Assembly (NCBI GenBank): GCA_027483465.1
Contig: JAIXUQ010000033.1
Span: 1 to 60,529, forward strand
Length of the DNA: 60,529 nucleotides
Source: Sphingomonadales bacterium
GTDB lineage: Bacteria; Pseudomonadota; Alphaproteobacteria; Sphingomonadales; Sphingomonadaceae
Reading direction: 5' to 3'
Notes under the pieces: model-generated
Database searches by the model: none
Told to the model about the DNA's origin: nothing
What the model saw: the letters and a program-made list of their open reading frames with translations, nothing else
Shown here: piece after piece, positions 16,561-25,573 of the stretch
How positions within the stretch are numbered: position 1 is the stretch's first letter
Layout: every line of letters begins with the position of its first letter
Position numbers and translations under genes: made by a program

Positions 16561-17789
16561 GCCGCCGGCTTGTGGCGGCCGATTTCGGCGCGGGCGGGGG
16601 CATGGGCCAGCATGGCGGCCCCGGCAGCGCGGGCCTCGTCAACGCCCACCGCCTCGATGCGGGCGACGAGTTCGGCGGGCGGCACGAAGCGGCCATGCAC
16701 CATCAGGCTGCGGCCCAGATAATCGGCGGTGCCCTGCGGGCCTTCCAGCGCCATCAGCAGGCCGGCCACGGCTTGGGCGCGGGTGCGGTTCAGTTCGGCC
16801 TGTTCAAGGCCGTGCGCGGTTTCGTGCAGCACCTGGCCGATCAGCGCCCGCGCCGGCGCCGCCTGTTTGGGATCGGTGGCGGCGTGCACGCTCAGCAGGC
16901 CGGCATCGGCATAGGGCTGCAAGGCGGCCGACACCGTGTAGGCCAGCCCGCGCTCCTCCCGCACCTGCTGGAACAGGCGGGAGGACATGCCGCCGCCGGC
17001 CGCCAGCGTGAACAGCAGGGCGGCATCCTGCGCCGGATCATGATGGCCGGGCGCGGCCCAGCCGGCGGTGAGTTGCGCCTGCTCGATGCGGCGGCTGTCG
17101 TGGTGGCTTTTCGCGGCAAAACGCGCCGCATCGGTGGCGGCCCGGTGCGCCGGCGTGGCCGCGTGCGGGAAGGCGGTGGCCGCCAGCCGGCACAGGCTGG
17201 CATGATCAACCTTGCCGGTGGCCACCAGGGTCAGCCGCTGCGGGGCATAGTGCGCGGCCTGCCAGGCCCGCAGATCATCGGCGGTGATGCGCGCCAGGCT
17301 CGCCTCGTCCCCCAGGATGGAGCGGCCAAGGCCCTGGCCCGGAAAGGCGGCAAGCTGGAGATGATCGAACACGATGTCATCCGGCGTGTCCCGCGCTTCA
17401 CCCAGTTCCTGCAGCACCACCTCCTTCTCGCGGGTGATGTCGTCGGCAGCAAAGCGCGCGCCGGTCACCAGATCGGCGATCAGGTCAACCGCCAGCGGCA
17501 GGTCACGCGCCAGGATGCGGGCGTGAAACATGGTCGAATCGCGGCTGGTCCAGGCATTGAGCTGCCCGCCCACATCCTCCATCTCCTCGGCGATGGCGCG
17601 GGCGCTGCGCCGCCCGGTGCCCTTGAACACCATATGTTCAAACAGATGCGCCAGCCCGTTCAGCTCGGGCCGTTCGTGGCGCGAGCCGGCATCGGCGATC
17701 AGCGCGACCGCCGCGGTTTCCAGCCCCGGCATCGCCCAGCTGGCAACCCTGAGGCCGTTGTCGAGCACGGAGATCTGGGGGCCGTTCAC
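16557..17789 (-). CDS. M16 family zinc peptidase (processing-peptidase type)
   Basis: A 410-residue pitrilysin-type peptidase. The inverted zinc motif HLFEH is at 48-52, and the third ligand Glu128 follows 76 residues after the last His, as expected. The second half contains GGGMSSRLFQQVREERGLAY, the typical substrate-binding element of mitochondrial-processing-peptidase-like proteins. No signal peptide is seen, so it should be cytoplasmic. The start is GTG at 17789, overlapping the thrC stop as GTGA. thrC followed by an M16 gene is a conserved pair in Alphaproteobacteria. It is active-site complete, unlike some alpha-subunit paralogues. Confidence 0.92.
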   Translation of the reverse strand: MNGPQISVLDNGLRVASWAMPGLETAAVALIADAGSRHERPELNGLAHLFEHMVFKGTGRRSARAIAEEMEDVGGQLNAWTSRDSTMFHARILARDLPLAVDLIADLVTGARFAADDITREKEVVLQELGEARDTPDDIVFDHLQLAAFPGQGLGRSILGDEASLARITADDLRAWQAAHYAPQRLTLVATGKVDHASLCRLAATAFPHAATPAHRAATDAARFAAKSHHDSRRIEQAQLTAGWAAPGHHDPAQDAALLFTLAAGGGMSSRLFQQVREERGLAYTVSAALQPYADAGLLSVHAATDPKQAAPARALIGQVLHETAHGLEQAELNRTRAQAVAGLLMALEGPQGTADYLGRSLMVHGRFVPPAELVARIEAVGVDEARAAGAAMLAHAPARAEIGRHKPAA

Positions 17790-19177
17790 CGCGGCCGCGC
17801 CCTTTGGGCAATATAGGCCTCGATCGCCTGCAACTGGGCCGGGGCGACATCATAGCGCTCGGGGCGGTTCATCAGATCGGCCAGCCGGGCAGGCAGCGCC
17901 GGGGTGACGCCGGTGGCCGCCGCCACCGCCGCCGGGAACTTGGCCGAGTGGGCGGTGGCCAGCGTCACCATCGGGCCGCTGCCCGGATCGCGGCGCGCGG
18001 CGGCGAGGCCGATGGCGGTGTGCGGATCGAGCAGTTCGCCGGCCTGGTGCAGCGCCCAGCCCATGGTTTCGGCCATGGCGGCGGCATCCACCCGGGCCGA
18101 GCTGAACAGGCGGGCGGCGGCCGCGCGCTGGTCTTCGGGCAGGCGCATCTGCTTCGTTGCCTCAAATTCGGCCATGCGCGCCGCGAGCGCAGCCGCATCG
18201 CGGCCGGCCAGATCAAACAGCAGCCGCTCGAAATTGCTCGAAACCTGAATGTCCATCGAGGGCGAATCGGTGGGCCGCACCTGGCCGGCGCTGTAATCGC
18301 CGGCCGAAAGCGCGCGGTGCAGAATGTCATTCTCGTTGGTGGCCACCACCAGCCGTTCGATCGGCAGCCCCATCTGCGCCGCGACATAGCCGGCAAACAC
18401 ATCGCCGAAATTGCCGGTGGGCACGGCATAGGCCACGGCCCGGTGCGGCGCCCCCAGCGACAGCGCGGTGGTGAAATAATAGACGACCTGGAACAGCAGC
18501 CGCGCCCAGTTGATGCTGTTCACCGCCGCCAGCGGGAAGCGGCCGGCAAAGGCGGCATCGTTGAACATCGCCTTCACCAGCGCCTGCGCGTCGTCGAAAT
18601 TGCCTTCGATGGCGATATTGTGGATGTTGCCATCCAGCACCGTCGTCATCTGGCGGCGCTGCACCTCGCTCACCCGGCCATGCGGGTGGAGCATATAGAC
18701 CTCCACTCCCGCCCGCCCGGCCAGCGCATCGATGGCCGCCGATCCGGTGTCGCCCGAGGTGGCGCCGATCACCGTCACATGCGCGCCTGATTCGGCCAGG
18801 AAGCGTTCGAAGACGAGGCCCAGCGCCTGCAGCGCGATATCCTTGAAGGCCAGCGTGGGGCCGTGGAAAATCTCGGCGAGGAAATGGCGGTGATCAAGCT
18901 GTTTCAGCGGCACCACTGCGGCATGGGCAAACCGGCCATAGGCGCGGGTGAAAATGTCCCGCAGCGCCGCTTCGTCGAGGCAGTCGCCGGTGAACGGCCG
19001 GCACACGCGCACCGCCACCTCCACATAGGGCAGGCCAGCCATGGCGGCGATCTCGGCGGTGGTGAAGCGCGGCCAATGTTCGGGCACATAGAGGCCGCCA
19101 TCGCTGGCCAGGCCAGCAAGGGTGGCACCCCGGAAATCGAGAATCGCGGCCTGCCCGCGGGTGGAGATATAGCGCAT
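17786..19177 (-). CDS. thrC: Threonine synthase
   Basis: A 463-residue PLP enzyme that converts O-phosphohomoserine to threonine, the last step of the pathway. The PLP lysine is Lys112 in HGPTLAFKD, and the phosphate-binding SGDTGSAAI loop follows at about 145-153. The length and the N-terminal MRYISTRG match the long class of bacterial ThrC. The start at 19177 is followed by family-typical sequence. It lies 12 bp after surf1 and overlaps the M16 gene, so threonine synthesis is transcriptionally joined to the oxidase assembly genes, an arrangement often seen in sphingomonads. Confidence 0.95.
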   Translation of the reverse strand: MRYISTRGQAAILDFRGATLAGLASDGGLYVPEHWPRFTTAEIAAMAGLPYVEVAVRVCRPFTGDCLDEAALRDIFTRAYGRFAHAAVVPLKQLDHRHFLAEIFHGPTLAFKDIALQALGLVFERFLAESGAHVTVIGATSGDTGSAAIDALAGRAGVEVYMLHPHGRVSEVQRRQMTTVLDGNIHNIAIEGNFDDAQALVKAMFNDAAFAGRFPLAAVNSINWARLLFQVVYYFTTALSLGAPHRAVAYAVPTGNFGDVFAGYVAAQMGLPIERLVVATNENDILHRALSAGDYSAGQVRPTDSPSMDIQVSSNFERLLFDLAGRDAAALAARMAEFEATKQMRLPEDQRAAAARLFSSARVDAAAMAETMGWALHQAGELLDPHTAIGLAAARRDPGSGPMVTLATAHSAKFPAAVAAATGVTPALPARLADLMNRPERYDVAPAQLQAIEAYIAQRARPR

Positions 19178-19189
19178 GACGCCTGCCTG

Positions 19190-19831
19190 TTATTCGGGCT
19201 TGGCCAGCGGTGCAACCAATCCACGCTTGCGCAGCCACAGGCCATAGATGGCCGAAAGCGCGATGGCGAGGCCGAACCATTGGCCGGCATAGGCCAGATG
19301 ATTGTCAGGCAGATCAGCCGCGCTGGGCTGGCGCGGCTTGCCCAGCGGCGCGATCGGCGCATCCGGGATCAGCATGAAGCGCGGCCGGCCCGGATCATCG
19401 CCATAGGGCCGTTCGATGATGATGCCGGCCAGTTCATGATCCAGATTGATCACCGCATCCTTGGCCGCGAGATCGCGGGTCCAGCCCGCCACCGCGACGA
19501 TATCGGGCGGCCGGTTGTTGGGCCGGCACGAAACCACGACGAAATAGCCCGAGGTGCCGCCGGCCGAGGCACCGGGGCGCAGATCATAGGGTGTCTTCGG
19601 CCCGGCGTGGCAGCTGATCTCGGCCCGGCGATATTGCACCGACACTTCGCGGGCCATGGCGCGCTGGAATTCGCCGGGGGACACCGGCGGCAGGTTGGGC
19701 GCGGCGGCCAGCCGTTCGATCAGCCGGTGTTTCCATTCGCGGCGTTCCAGCTGCCAGCGGCCAAGGCCGCACAGCACCAGCACCCCGATGAGGGTGATCA
19801 GCGTGGGCAGGATCGGCAGGCGGCGGATCAT
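19190..19831 (-). CDS. SURF1 family oxidase assembly protein
   Basis: A 213-residue protein with a TM helix at each end (about 7-24 and 187-203) and a periplasmic domain between, the SURF1/Shy1 topology. SURF1 aids insertion of heme a into subunit I of cytochrome aa3 oxidase. Family features are LGRWQLERREWKHRLIER near 24-41 and the closing HLAYAGQWFGLA segment just before the second TM helix. It overlaps the DUF983 gene by 4 bp and sits at the end of the ctaCDBGE run, which fits its role. Confidence 0.92.
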   Translation of the reverse strand: MIRRLPILPTLITLIGVLVLCGLGRWQLERREWKHRLIERLAAAPNLPPVSPGEFQRAMAREVSVQYRRAEISCHAGPKTPYDLRPGASAGGTSGYFVVVSCRPNNRPPDIVAVAGWTRDLAAKDAVINLDHELAGIIIERPYGDDPGRPRFMLIPDAPIAPLGKPRQPSAADLPDNHLAYAGQWFGLAIALSAIYGLWLRKRGLVAPLAKPE

Positions 19832-20232
19832 GGTTGTTCGGAATTGGGCGCGTCGGGCGGGGGCATCCGGCTGACTTCGCCGGCATCGTGGCGAAATTCA
19901 AGCGCCACCAGCAGGCCTTTCGACAGGCGCAGCAAGGCCAGCGACAGGCCGGTGACGAGCGGCCCCCACAGCAGCGCATGCACCCACCACGGCGGCGCCA
20001 GCCGGAAATCCACGACCAGCGCCAGCGGCATGACGATGATGCCCACCAGCAATATCACCCCGGCGGCGGCGCCATCGCCCACGTTGAAGCGGCCATAATC
20101 CAGCCCGCAGGCCGGGCAGCCGCCGGCCAGTTGCAGCACGCCAGAAAACAGGGGGCTGCCGCCACAGCGTGGACAGCAGCCCCGGAATGCGACCTGCACG
20201 GCGGCAGGCCGGGATGGATGGGGTTCAGGCAA
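19828..20232 (-). CDS. DUF983 zinc-ribbon membrane protein
   Basis: A 134-residue protein with an N-terminal zinc ribbon (Cys20, Cys23, Cys39 and Cys42 in CCPRCGG and CPACG) and two TM segments (about 57-75 and 80-98). DUF983 proteins often sit between coxC and surf1, as here, and are presumed to help oxidase assembly; no mechanism is known. I place the start at a TTG (20232) overlapping the ctaE stop. A GTG 11 codons later is the alternative, and longer upstream extensions would lie inside ctaE. The C-terminus overlaps the surf1 start as ATGA. Confidence 0.8.
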   Translation of the reverse strand: MPEPHPSRPAAVQVAFRGCCPRCGGSPLFSGVLQLAGGCPACGLDYGRFNVGDGAAAGVILLVGIIVMPLALVVDFRLAPPWWVHALLWGPLVTGLSLALLRLSKGLLVALEFRHDAGEVSRMPPPDAPNSEQP

Positions 20233-21058
20233 ACTGGCTCTGGGCCACGGCGGCGCCAAACTTTGAGCCCCAGACATAGATGGCGATGAACAGGAACAGC
20301 CACACCACGTCAACGAAATGCCAGTACCAGGCGGCGGCTTCGAAGCCGAAATGGTGGCGGGGGGTGAAATCGCCCTTGTAGGTGCGCGCCAGGCACACCA
20401 TCAGGAAGATGGTGCCGACGATGACGTGGAAGCCGTGGAAGCCGGTCGCCATGTAGAAGGCGGCGCCATAGATGCTGTCGGCCAGGCCATATTCGGCGTG
20501 GTGATATTCATAGGCCTGCACGCAAGTGAAGATCAGGCCGAGCGCGATTGTCACCCACAGGCCCTGCTTCAGGCCCTTGCGGTCATCATGGATCAGCGCG
20601 TGGTGGGCCCAGGTGACGGTGGTGCCCGACAGCAGCAGGATCAGCGTGTTCAAGAGCGGGAAGACGAAGGGATCGAGCAGTTCGATGCCCTTGGGCGGCC
20701 AGGCGCCTTCGATGCCTTCGTGCATGGAGGGGTAGAGGGCGGCGTTGAAATAGGCCCAGAACCAGGCGACGAAGAACATCACTTCGGACGCGATGAACAG
20801 GATCATGCCATAGCGGTGATGCAGCTGCACCACCGGCGTGTGATCGCCGGTGTTGGCTTCGTGCACCACATCCTTCCACCACAGGAAGAACATGGCCGAA
20901 ACGGCGGCCAGGCCGGCAAAGAAGGTCGCCATGCCCCAGCCGGCCTTGTGCATCCAGCCGATGGCGCCGCTGGCCAGCACCAGCACCGCCAGCGACATCA
21001 TCAGCGGCCGCGAGGACGGGTTGAGAATGTGGAAATCGTGGGTCTTGCCCGCAGCCAT
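20225..21058 (-). CDS. ctaE: Cytochrome c oxidase subunit III
   Basis: A 277-residue membrane protein with seven TM helices and the standard subunit III features: WWKDVVHEA near 60-68, an EVMFFVAWFWAYF helix with its conserved Glu, GTTVTWAHHAL, and the C-terminal WYWHFVDVVWLFLF. It stabilises the catalytic core of the aa3 oxidase. The start at 21058 begins the usual MAAGKTHDFHIL sequence; the frame extends 14 codons further but without family similarity. It follows ctaG by 10 bp and overlaps the DUF983 gene. Confidence 0.96.
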   Translation of the reverse strand: MAAGKTHDFHILNPSSRPLMMSLAVLVLASGAIGWMHKAGWGMATFFAGLAAVSAMFFLWWKDVVHEANTGDHTPVVQLHHRYGMILFIASEVMFFVAWFWAYFNAALYPSMHEGIEGAWPPKGIELLDPFVFPLLNTLILLLSGTTVTWAHHALIHDDRKGLKQGLWVTIALGLIFTCVQAYEYHHAEYGLADSIYGAAFYMATGFHGFHVIVGTIFLMVCLARTYKGDFTPRHHFGFEAAAWYWHFVDVVWLFLFIAIYVWGSKFGAAVAQSQFA

Positions 21059-21068
21059 GATGGTGGCC

Positions 21069-21677
21069 CTATCCTGATGTGTTACGATTTGTCGCAGCAC
21101 TTAGCTGCTCCGCCCCCGGTTTGTCCACCGGATAGAAGGTGTAGCTGAGCGTGATTTCGTCAATCTTGCTGGCCACCGGATCGTCCATGATGGCCGGATC
21201 GACATACCAGGTCACCGGCATGTCCACCGTCTCGCCGGGCTGCAACGTCTGTTCGGTGAAGCAGAAACAGGCGATCTTGATGAAATACTGCCCGGCGACA
21301 TCGGGGGAGACGTTGAACACGGCGCGCCCCGTGACCGGCCGGCCGCTGCTGTTGGTGGCGCTGTAGAAGGCCAGGCGCTTTTCCCCGATCGGGATGGTCA
21401 CCTCGTTCTGCTTCTGGCGGAAACGCCACGGCAGGCCGGGGGCGGTGTTGGCATCAAAGCGGATCTTGATGGTGCGGCCGGCCACGGCGGCCAGCCGATC
21501 AGCCGCCGGGGCCGCCGCCGCCACCTGGGTGGTGCCGCCAAAGCCGGTGACCTGGCAGAACAGGCGATACAGCGGCACCGCGGCATAGGCGACACCCAGC
21601 ATGGCCACCGCGCCCAGCGCCACGACGGCGCCGGTGCGGCGGTTGGCTGCGGCCAGCGGGGTGCCGGCCTGGCTCAT
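21069..21677 (-). CDS. ctaG: Copper chaperone CtaG (Cox11 type)
   Basis: A 202-residue protein with one N-terminal TM helix (about 19-36) and a periplasmic immunoglobulin-like domain. The copper-binding CFCF motif is in KIACFCFTEQTL, and YRLFCQVTGFGG after the TM helix is diagnostic. It delivers copper to the CuB site of oxidase subunit I. The start overlaps the stop of the small CoxF-like gene (ATGA). The C-terminus ends near ctaE, consistent with the conserved ctaB / small ORF / ctaG / ctaE order. Confidence 0.95.
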   Translation of the reverse strand: MSQAGTPLAAANRRTGAVVALGAVAMLGVAYAAVPLYRLFCQVTGFGGTTQVAAAAPAADRLAAVAGRTIKIRFDANTAPGLPWRFRQKQNEVTIPIGEKRLAFYSATNSSGRPVTGRAVFNVSPDVAGQYFIKIACFCFTEQTLQPGETVDMPVTWYVDPAIMDDPVASKIDEITLSYTFYPVDKPGAEQLSAATNRNTSG

Positions 21678-21919
21678 GATTGCGGGGGCGCCGTGGTGGC
21701 CGGCGAATCGGGGGCCGGTGCGGGGCTGACCGGCGCAGGGCTGATCGGGGCATCCGGGGCATTCTTCACCTGGCCGGTCATCCGCACCACGGTGATGCCG
21801 AAGAACAGCGCGACCAGGCTGAACAGCAGGATGCCCAGCGCCCGGTTGCGCGAGGCGCGGCGGGCGTGGAAGGCGGTGCGATCCGCGTCAGACCATTTGG
21901 CCGGCTCGATGCTCATCAT
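21674..21919 (-). CDS. Small CoxF-like membrane protein
   Basis: An 81-residue protein with one central TM helix (about 28-46), a charged N-terminus (RRASRNRALG) and a Pro/Ala-rich C-terminal tail. Small ORFs of this shape lie between ctaB and ctaG in many Alphaproteobacteria and are often called CoxF; the sequence is poorly conserved and the role in oxidase assembly is presumed from position. Two ATGs in tandem open the frame. It overlaps ctaG by 4 bp and starts 7 bp after the ctaB stop. Confidence 0.75.
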   Translation of the reverse strand: MMSIEPAKWSDADRTAFHARRASRNRALGILLFSLVALFFGITVVRMTGQVKNAPDAPISPAPVSPAPAPDSPATTAPPQS

Positions 21920-21926
21920 CCCGGCC

Positions 21927-22847
21927 TCAGGGCAACAACAGCCGGTCAGCCACCAGCGCGCCGAACAGGCAGGCCAGATAGAGGAGGCTGAACTTGAACA
22001 ATTGTTTTTCCGGGCCCATGCCGGCCGGTGCGGTGGCGGTGTTGCGTGACACTTTCACCGCCATGGCCATGAAGATGATGCCTAGCGTGATGGCGGTGCC
22101 GCCATAGGCCCAATCAGCCAGACCCAGCAGCGTGGGCGCGATGGTGACGGGCACCAGGCCGGCCGAATAGGCAAGGATCTGCCGGCGGGTTTCGGCGAGG
22201 CCATGGGTGACCGGCAGCATCGGCACGCCGGCCTTGGCGTAATCCGCCTCGATGAACAGGGCCAGCGCCCAGAAATGCGGCGGCGTCCACAAGAAGATGA
22301 TGGCAAACAGGATCCAGGCCAGCAGCGGCGTGTCTCCGGTGACGGCGGCCCAGCCGCAGATCACCGGAAAGGCCCCGGCGGCGCCGCCGATGACGATATT
22401 CTGCGGGGTGCGGCGCTTGAGCCAGGCGGTGTAGACGATCACGTAGAACAGGATGGAGACGGCCAGCCAGAAGGCCGCCACCCAGTTGAGCGCCAGGCCC
22501 ATGATGGCGACCGACCCGGTGCCGAGGATGACCCCGAAGGCCAGCGCTTCGGGCTTTTCCAGCTTGCCGGCGGGCAGCGGGCGCTGGGCGGTGCGCTTCA
22601 TGACCGCATCGATATCGGCCTCATACCATTGGTTGAGCGCGCCGGCGGCCCCGGCGGCGACCGCGATGCACAAGATGCCCACGAAGGCCAGGAACGGGTG
22701 CATCTGGCCGGGCGCGGCCACCATGGCGCAGGCGGCGGTGAAGATCACCAGGGTCATCACCCGCGGTTTCAGCAGGGCGAAATAATCCCGCCAGTCCGCC
22801 AGCATCGTGCTGGGCAGGCTGGGGGAGGACGTGGCGAGATCAGACAT
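21927..22847 (-). CDS. ctaB: Protoheme IX farnesyltransferase (heme O synthase)
   Basis: A 306-residue UbiA-superfamily prenyltransferase with about nine TM helices. It attaches farnesyl diphosphate to protoheme to give heme O, the precursor of heme A. The first Asp-rich site is N72 to D80 (NQWYEADID) followed by RTAQRPLP, and the second is near WTPPHFWALALF and YAKAGVPMLPVTHG. The start is at 22847. It lies 48 bp after ctaD, with a strong stem-loop in the gap, and is followed at once by the CoxF-like gene. Confidence 0.96.
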   Translation of the reverse strand: MSDLATSSPSLPSTMLADWRDYFALLKPRVMTLVIFTAACAMVAAPGQMHPFLAFVGILCIAVAAGAAGALNQWYEADIDAVMKRTAQRPLPAGKLEKPEALAFGVILGTGSVAIMGLALNWVAAFWLAVSILFYVIVYTAWLKRRTPQNIVIGGAAGAFPVICGWAAVTGDTPLLAWILFAIIFLWTPPHFWALALFIEADYAKAGVPMLPVTHGLAETRRQILAYSAGLVPVTIAPTLLGLADWAYGGTAITLGIIFMAMAVKVSRNTATAPAGMGPEKQLFKFSLLYLACLFGALVADRLLLP

Positions 22848-22859
22848 TGGAAAGGCCTT

Positions 22860-22887
22860 CGGGGGCGAGGCCCAGGCCCCGCCCCCG
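22860..22887 (-). other. Strong intercistronic stem-loop between ctaD and ctaB
   Basis: Arms 22860-22872 and 22875-22887 (plus strand CGGGGGCGAGGCC and GGCCCCGCCCCCG) pair over 13 positions with one G-U type wobble and a 2-nt tip. It is not followed by U residues. It may protect ctaCD mRNA or lower expression of the downstream assembly genes; this is inference. Confidence 0.45.
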
Positions 22888-22895
22888 TGAAGCGG

Positions 22896-24530
22896 TCACT
22901 TGATGACCGGCAGGGTTTCGAACTGGTGGAACGGCGGCGGGCTGGACAGGGTCCATTCCAGCGTGGTGGCGCCTTCGCCCCAGTAATTGTCCTCAACCTT
23001 GCGGCGCGAAGCGAAGCTGACAATCAGGTTGACGAAGAAGATCAGCATGCCGACGCCCATGATCGCATAGCCATAGCTGGCGATCTGGTTCCAATAGGCA
23101 TAGGCATCCGGATAATCGGGGATGCGGCGCGGCATACCATCCTGGCCGAGGAAGTGCATCGGGAAGAACAGCACGTTCACGCCGATGAAGAACACCCAGA
23201 AGTGCAGCTTGCCGAGCAGTTCGTTGTACTGCTTCCCGAACATCTTGCCGAACCAGTAATACCAGGCAGCGAAGATGGCGAACACGGCGCCCAGCGACAG
23301 CACATAGTGGAAGTGGGCGACGACATAATAGGTGTCGTGGAAATAGGTGTCCACGCCGCCGTTGGAGAGCAGCACGCCGGTGACACCGCCAACGGTGAAC
23401 ATGAAGATGAAGCCGATGGCCCACAGCATGGGCGTGTCGAACTTGATCGAGCCCTGCCACATGGTGGCGATCCAGCTGAAGATCTTGATGCCGGTGGGCA
23501 CCGCGATGATCATGGTGGCGGCGGTGAAATACATCTTGGTGTTCACATCAAGGCCCACGGTGAACATGTGGTGCGCCCACACGACAAAGCCGATGAAGCC
23601 GATCGCCACCATGGCATAGGCCATGCCGAGATAGCCGAACACCGGCTTGCGGCTGAAGGTGGAGACGATGTGGCTGATGATGCCGAAGCCCGGCAGGATC
23701 AGGATATAGACTTCGGGGTGGCCGAAGAACCAGAAGAGATGCTGGTAGAGGATCGGATCACCACCGCCATCGGCCGTGAAGAAATGCGTGCCGAAGTTGC
23801 GATCGGTGAGCAGCATGGTGATGGCGCCGGCCAGCACGGGCAGCGACAGCAGCAGCAGGAAGGCGGTGACCAGCACCGACCAGACGAACAGCGGCATCTT
23901 GTGCATCGTCATGCCCGGCGCACGCATGTTGAGGATGGTGGTGATGAAGTTGATCGCGCCCAGGATCGACGAGGCGCCGGCGATGTGCAGCGACAGGATC
24001 GCCATGTCCACCGCCGGGCCGGGGTGGCCGGCCGTGGAGAGCGGCGGATAGACCGTCCAGCCGGTGCCGGCGCCGTTGGCGCCCGCCGGGCCTTCGACGA
24101 ACATCGAGCCGCACAGCAGCAGGAAGGAGGGCACCAGCAGCCAGAACGAGACGTTGTTCATGCGCGGGAACGCCATGTCGGGCGCGCCGATCATGATCGG
24201 CACGAACCAGTTGCCAAAGCCGCCGATCATGGCCGGCATCACGGTGAAGAACACCATGATCAGGCCGTGGGCGGTGATGAACACGTTCCACAGATGGTTG
24301 GCCTGATCGACATTGCCCTGGGTCATGAAGGTGAGCCACTGGATGCCGGGCTGGGCCAACTCCAGGCGCATGATCCCCGAAATCGCGCCGCCGATGGTGC
24401 CGGCGATGATCGCGAAGATCAGATAGAGCGTGCCGATATCCTTGTGGTTGGTCGAGAAGAGCCAACGCTGGATGAAGCCGGGGGTGTGGTCATGATCGTC
24501 ATGAACACCGGCGGTGGCGGCGTGAGCCAT
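22896..24530 (-). CDS. ctaD: Cytochrome c oxidase subunit I (aa3 type)
   Basis: A 544-residue catalytic subunit with 12 TM helices. The ligands are in place: His88 (TAHG) and His408 for heme a, His406 for heme a3, and CuB ligands His271 (HPEVY, with Tyr275 for the His-Tyr cross-link), His320 and His321. FGHPEVYI with Glu273 is the A-type proton channel signature, and the D-channel region is normal. The ATG at 24530 is preferred because AGAGGA lies 8 nt upstream; a TTG 9 codons earlier is less likely. It directly follows ctaC. Confidence 0.98.
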   Translation of the reverse strand: MAHAATAGVHDDHDHTPGFIQRWLFSTNHKDIGTLYLIFAIIAGTIGGAISGIMRLELAQPGIQWLTFMTQGNVDQANHLWNVFITAHGLIMVFFTVMPAMIGGFGNWFVPIMIGAPDMAFPRMNNVSFWLLVPSFLLLCGSMFVEGPAGANGAGTGWTVYPPLSTAGHPGPAVDMAILSLHIAGASSILGAINFITTILNMRAPGMTMHKMPLFVWSVLVTAFLLLLSLPVLAGAITMLLTDRNFGTHFFTADGGGDPILYQHLFWFFGHPEVYILILPGFGIISHIVSTFSRKPVFGYLGMAYAMVAIGFIGFVVWAHHMFTVGLDVNTKMYFTAATMIIAVPTGIKIFSWIATMWQGSIKFDTPMLWAIGFIFMFTVGGVTGVLLSNGGVDTYFHDTYYVVAHFHYVLSLGAVFAIFAAWYYWFGKMFGKQYNELLGKLHFWVFFIGVNVLFFPMHFLGQDGMPRRIPDYPDAYAYWNQIASYGYAIMGVGMLIFFVNLIVSFASRRKVEDNYWGEGATTLEWTLSSPPPFHQFETLPVIK

Positions 24531-24553
24531 GTTGTTCGTCCTCTTCCCGTCAC

Positions 24554-25465
24554 TCAATCGGCCGCCGCGGCGGCATCAGCCGCCGGCGCGATGCCGTTTT
24601 CCTTTTGCTTGGCAGCCACCCAGGCATCGAACTGCGCCTTCGGCAGCACTTCGATGGCGATAGGCATATAGGCGTGCTTGGTGCCGCACAATTCGCTGCA
24701 CTGGCCGAAATACACGCCCGGCTTGTCCACCTTGAACCAGGTTTCGTTGATGCGGCCCGGCACGGCGTCCATCTTCAGATAGAAGGCCGGCATGGCAAAG
24801 CTGTGGATCACGTCGGCCGCGGTGGTCAGCACCTTCACCGTGGCGCCGGCGGGCACCACCAGGCGATTGTCAACATCCAGCAGCTTGGGCGTGCCGCGCT
24901 TGGCGGCTTCCTCGTTGGTGAGCATGATCGAATCGAAGGTGAAGCCGCCCTGGTCGGGATATTCATATTCCCAATACCACTGGTGGCCGATCGCCTTGAT
25001 GGTGATGTCCGCGCGTGGCGGATCATATTGATTGGCCAGCAGGCGGAAGCTGGGGAAGGCGATCACGATAAGGATCAGCGCCGGCACCACGGTCCACACC
25101 ACCTCGATCACGGTGTTGTGGCTGTTCTTCGACGGCACCGGATTGGCCCCGGCGCGATAGCGCACGATCGTGTAGGCGAGCAGCGCCAGCACGAAGGCCG
25201 CCACCACGAACATCAGCGGATTGAGCACGCTGTGCACCATGGTGTGGGCTTCCACCGCGATATCGGTGACGGGCGCCTGCAGATCAATGCCGCCGGTGGG
25301 CTGGCCGATGCCCGGCGTGGGCGGCAGCAGCGCCGGCGCGGCGGCGGGCACGTCGGTCACGGTCACGGGGGGCACGGGCGCTGCGGCCACGGCCTCCTGT
25401 GCGGCGGCAACAGCCGGGGCGACCATCGCCCCGGCGGAACACATCATCGAGATTATGCGGCGCAT
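24554..25465 (-). CDS. ctaC: Cytochrome c oxidase subunit II
   Basis: A 303-residue subunit with an N-terminal signal sequence, an Ala/Pro-rich stretch, two TM helices (about 85-105 and 125-150) and a periplasmic cupredoxin domain. The CuA site is complete: Cys256, Cys260, His264 and Met267, with an upstream His. [10 protein letters not shown]-like residues ([12 protein letters not shown]) mark the cytochrome c docking and electron entry site. There is no fused cytochrome c domain, so this is an aa3 rather than caa3 type. It is the first gene of the run; a promoter should lie in the 108 bp upstream. Confidence 0.97.
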   Translation of the reverse strand: MRRIISMMCSAGAMVAPAVAAAQEAVAAAPVPPVTVTDVPAAAPALLPPTPGIGQPTGGIDLQAPVTDIAVEAHTMVHSVLNPLMFVVAAFVLALLAYTIVRYRAGANPVPSKNSHNTVIEVVWTVVPALILIVIAFPSFRLLANQYDPPRADITIKAIGHQWYWEYEYPDQGGFTFDSIMLTNEEAAKRGTPKLLDVDNRLVVPAGATVKVLTTAADVIHSFAMPAFYLKMDAVPGRINETWFKVDKPGVYFGQCSELCGTKHAYMPIAIEVLPKAQFDAWVAAKQKENGIAPAADAAAAAD

Positions 25466-25573
25466 ACTGCCCCTGGCCTGAAACGGGCGGACTCATCCGC
25501 CAAACGACGTAGCTTGTATGACGTGCTGCACCGCAACAGGCAAGCCGGAAACATGGCCTGCCTGTTGGATTTT

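Noticed and set aside
22203-24671. An 822-residue plus-strand frame opposite ctaB and ctaD
   Set aside because: It lies across two confident genes and has the same GC-driven composition, so it is a shadow frame.
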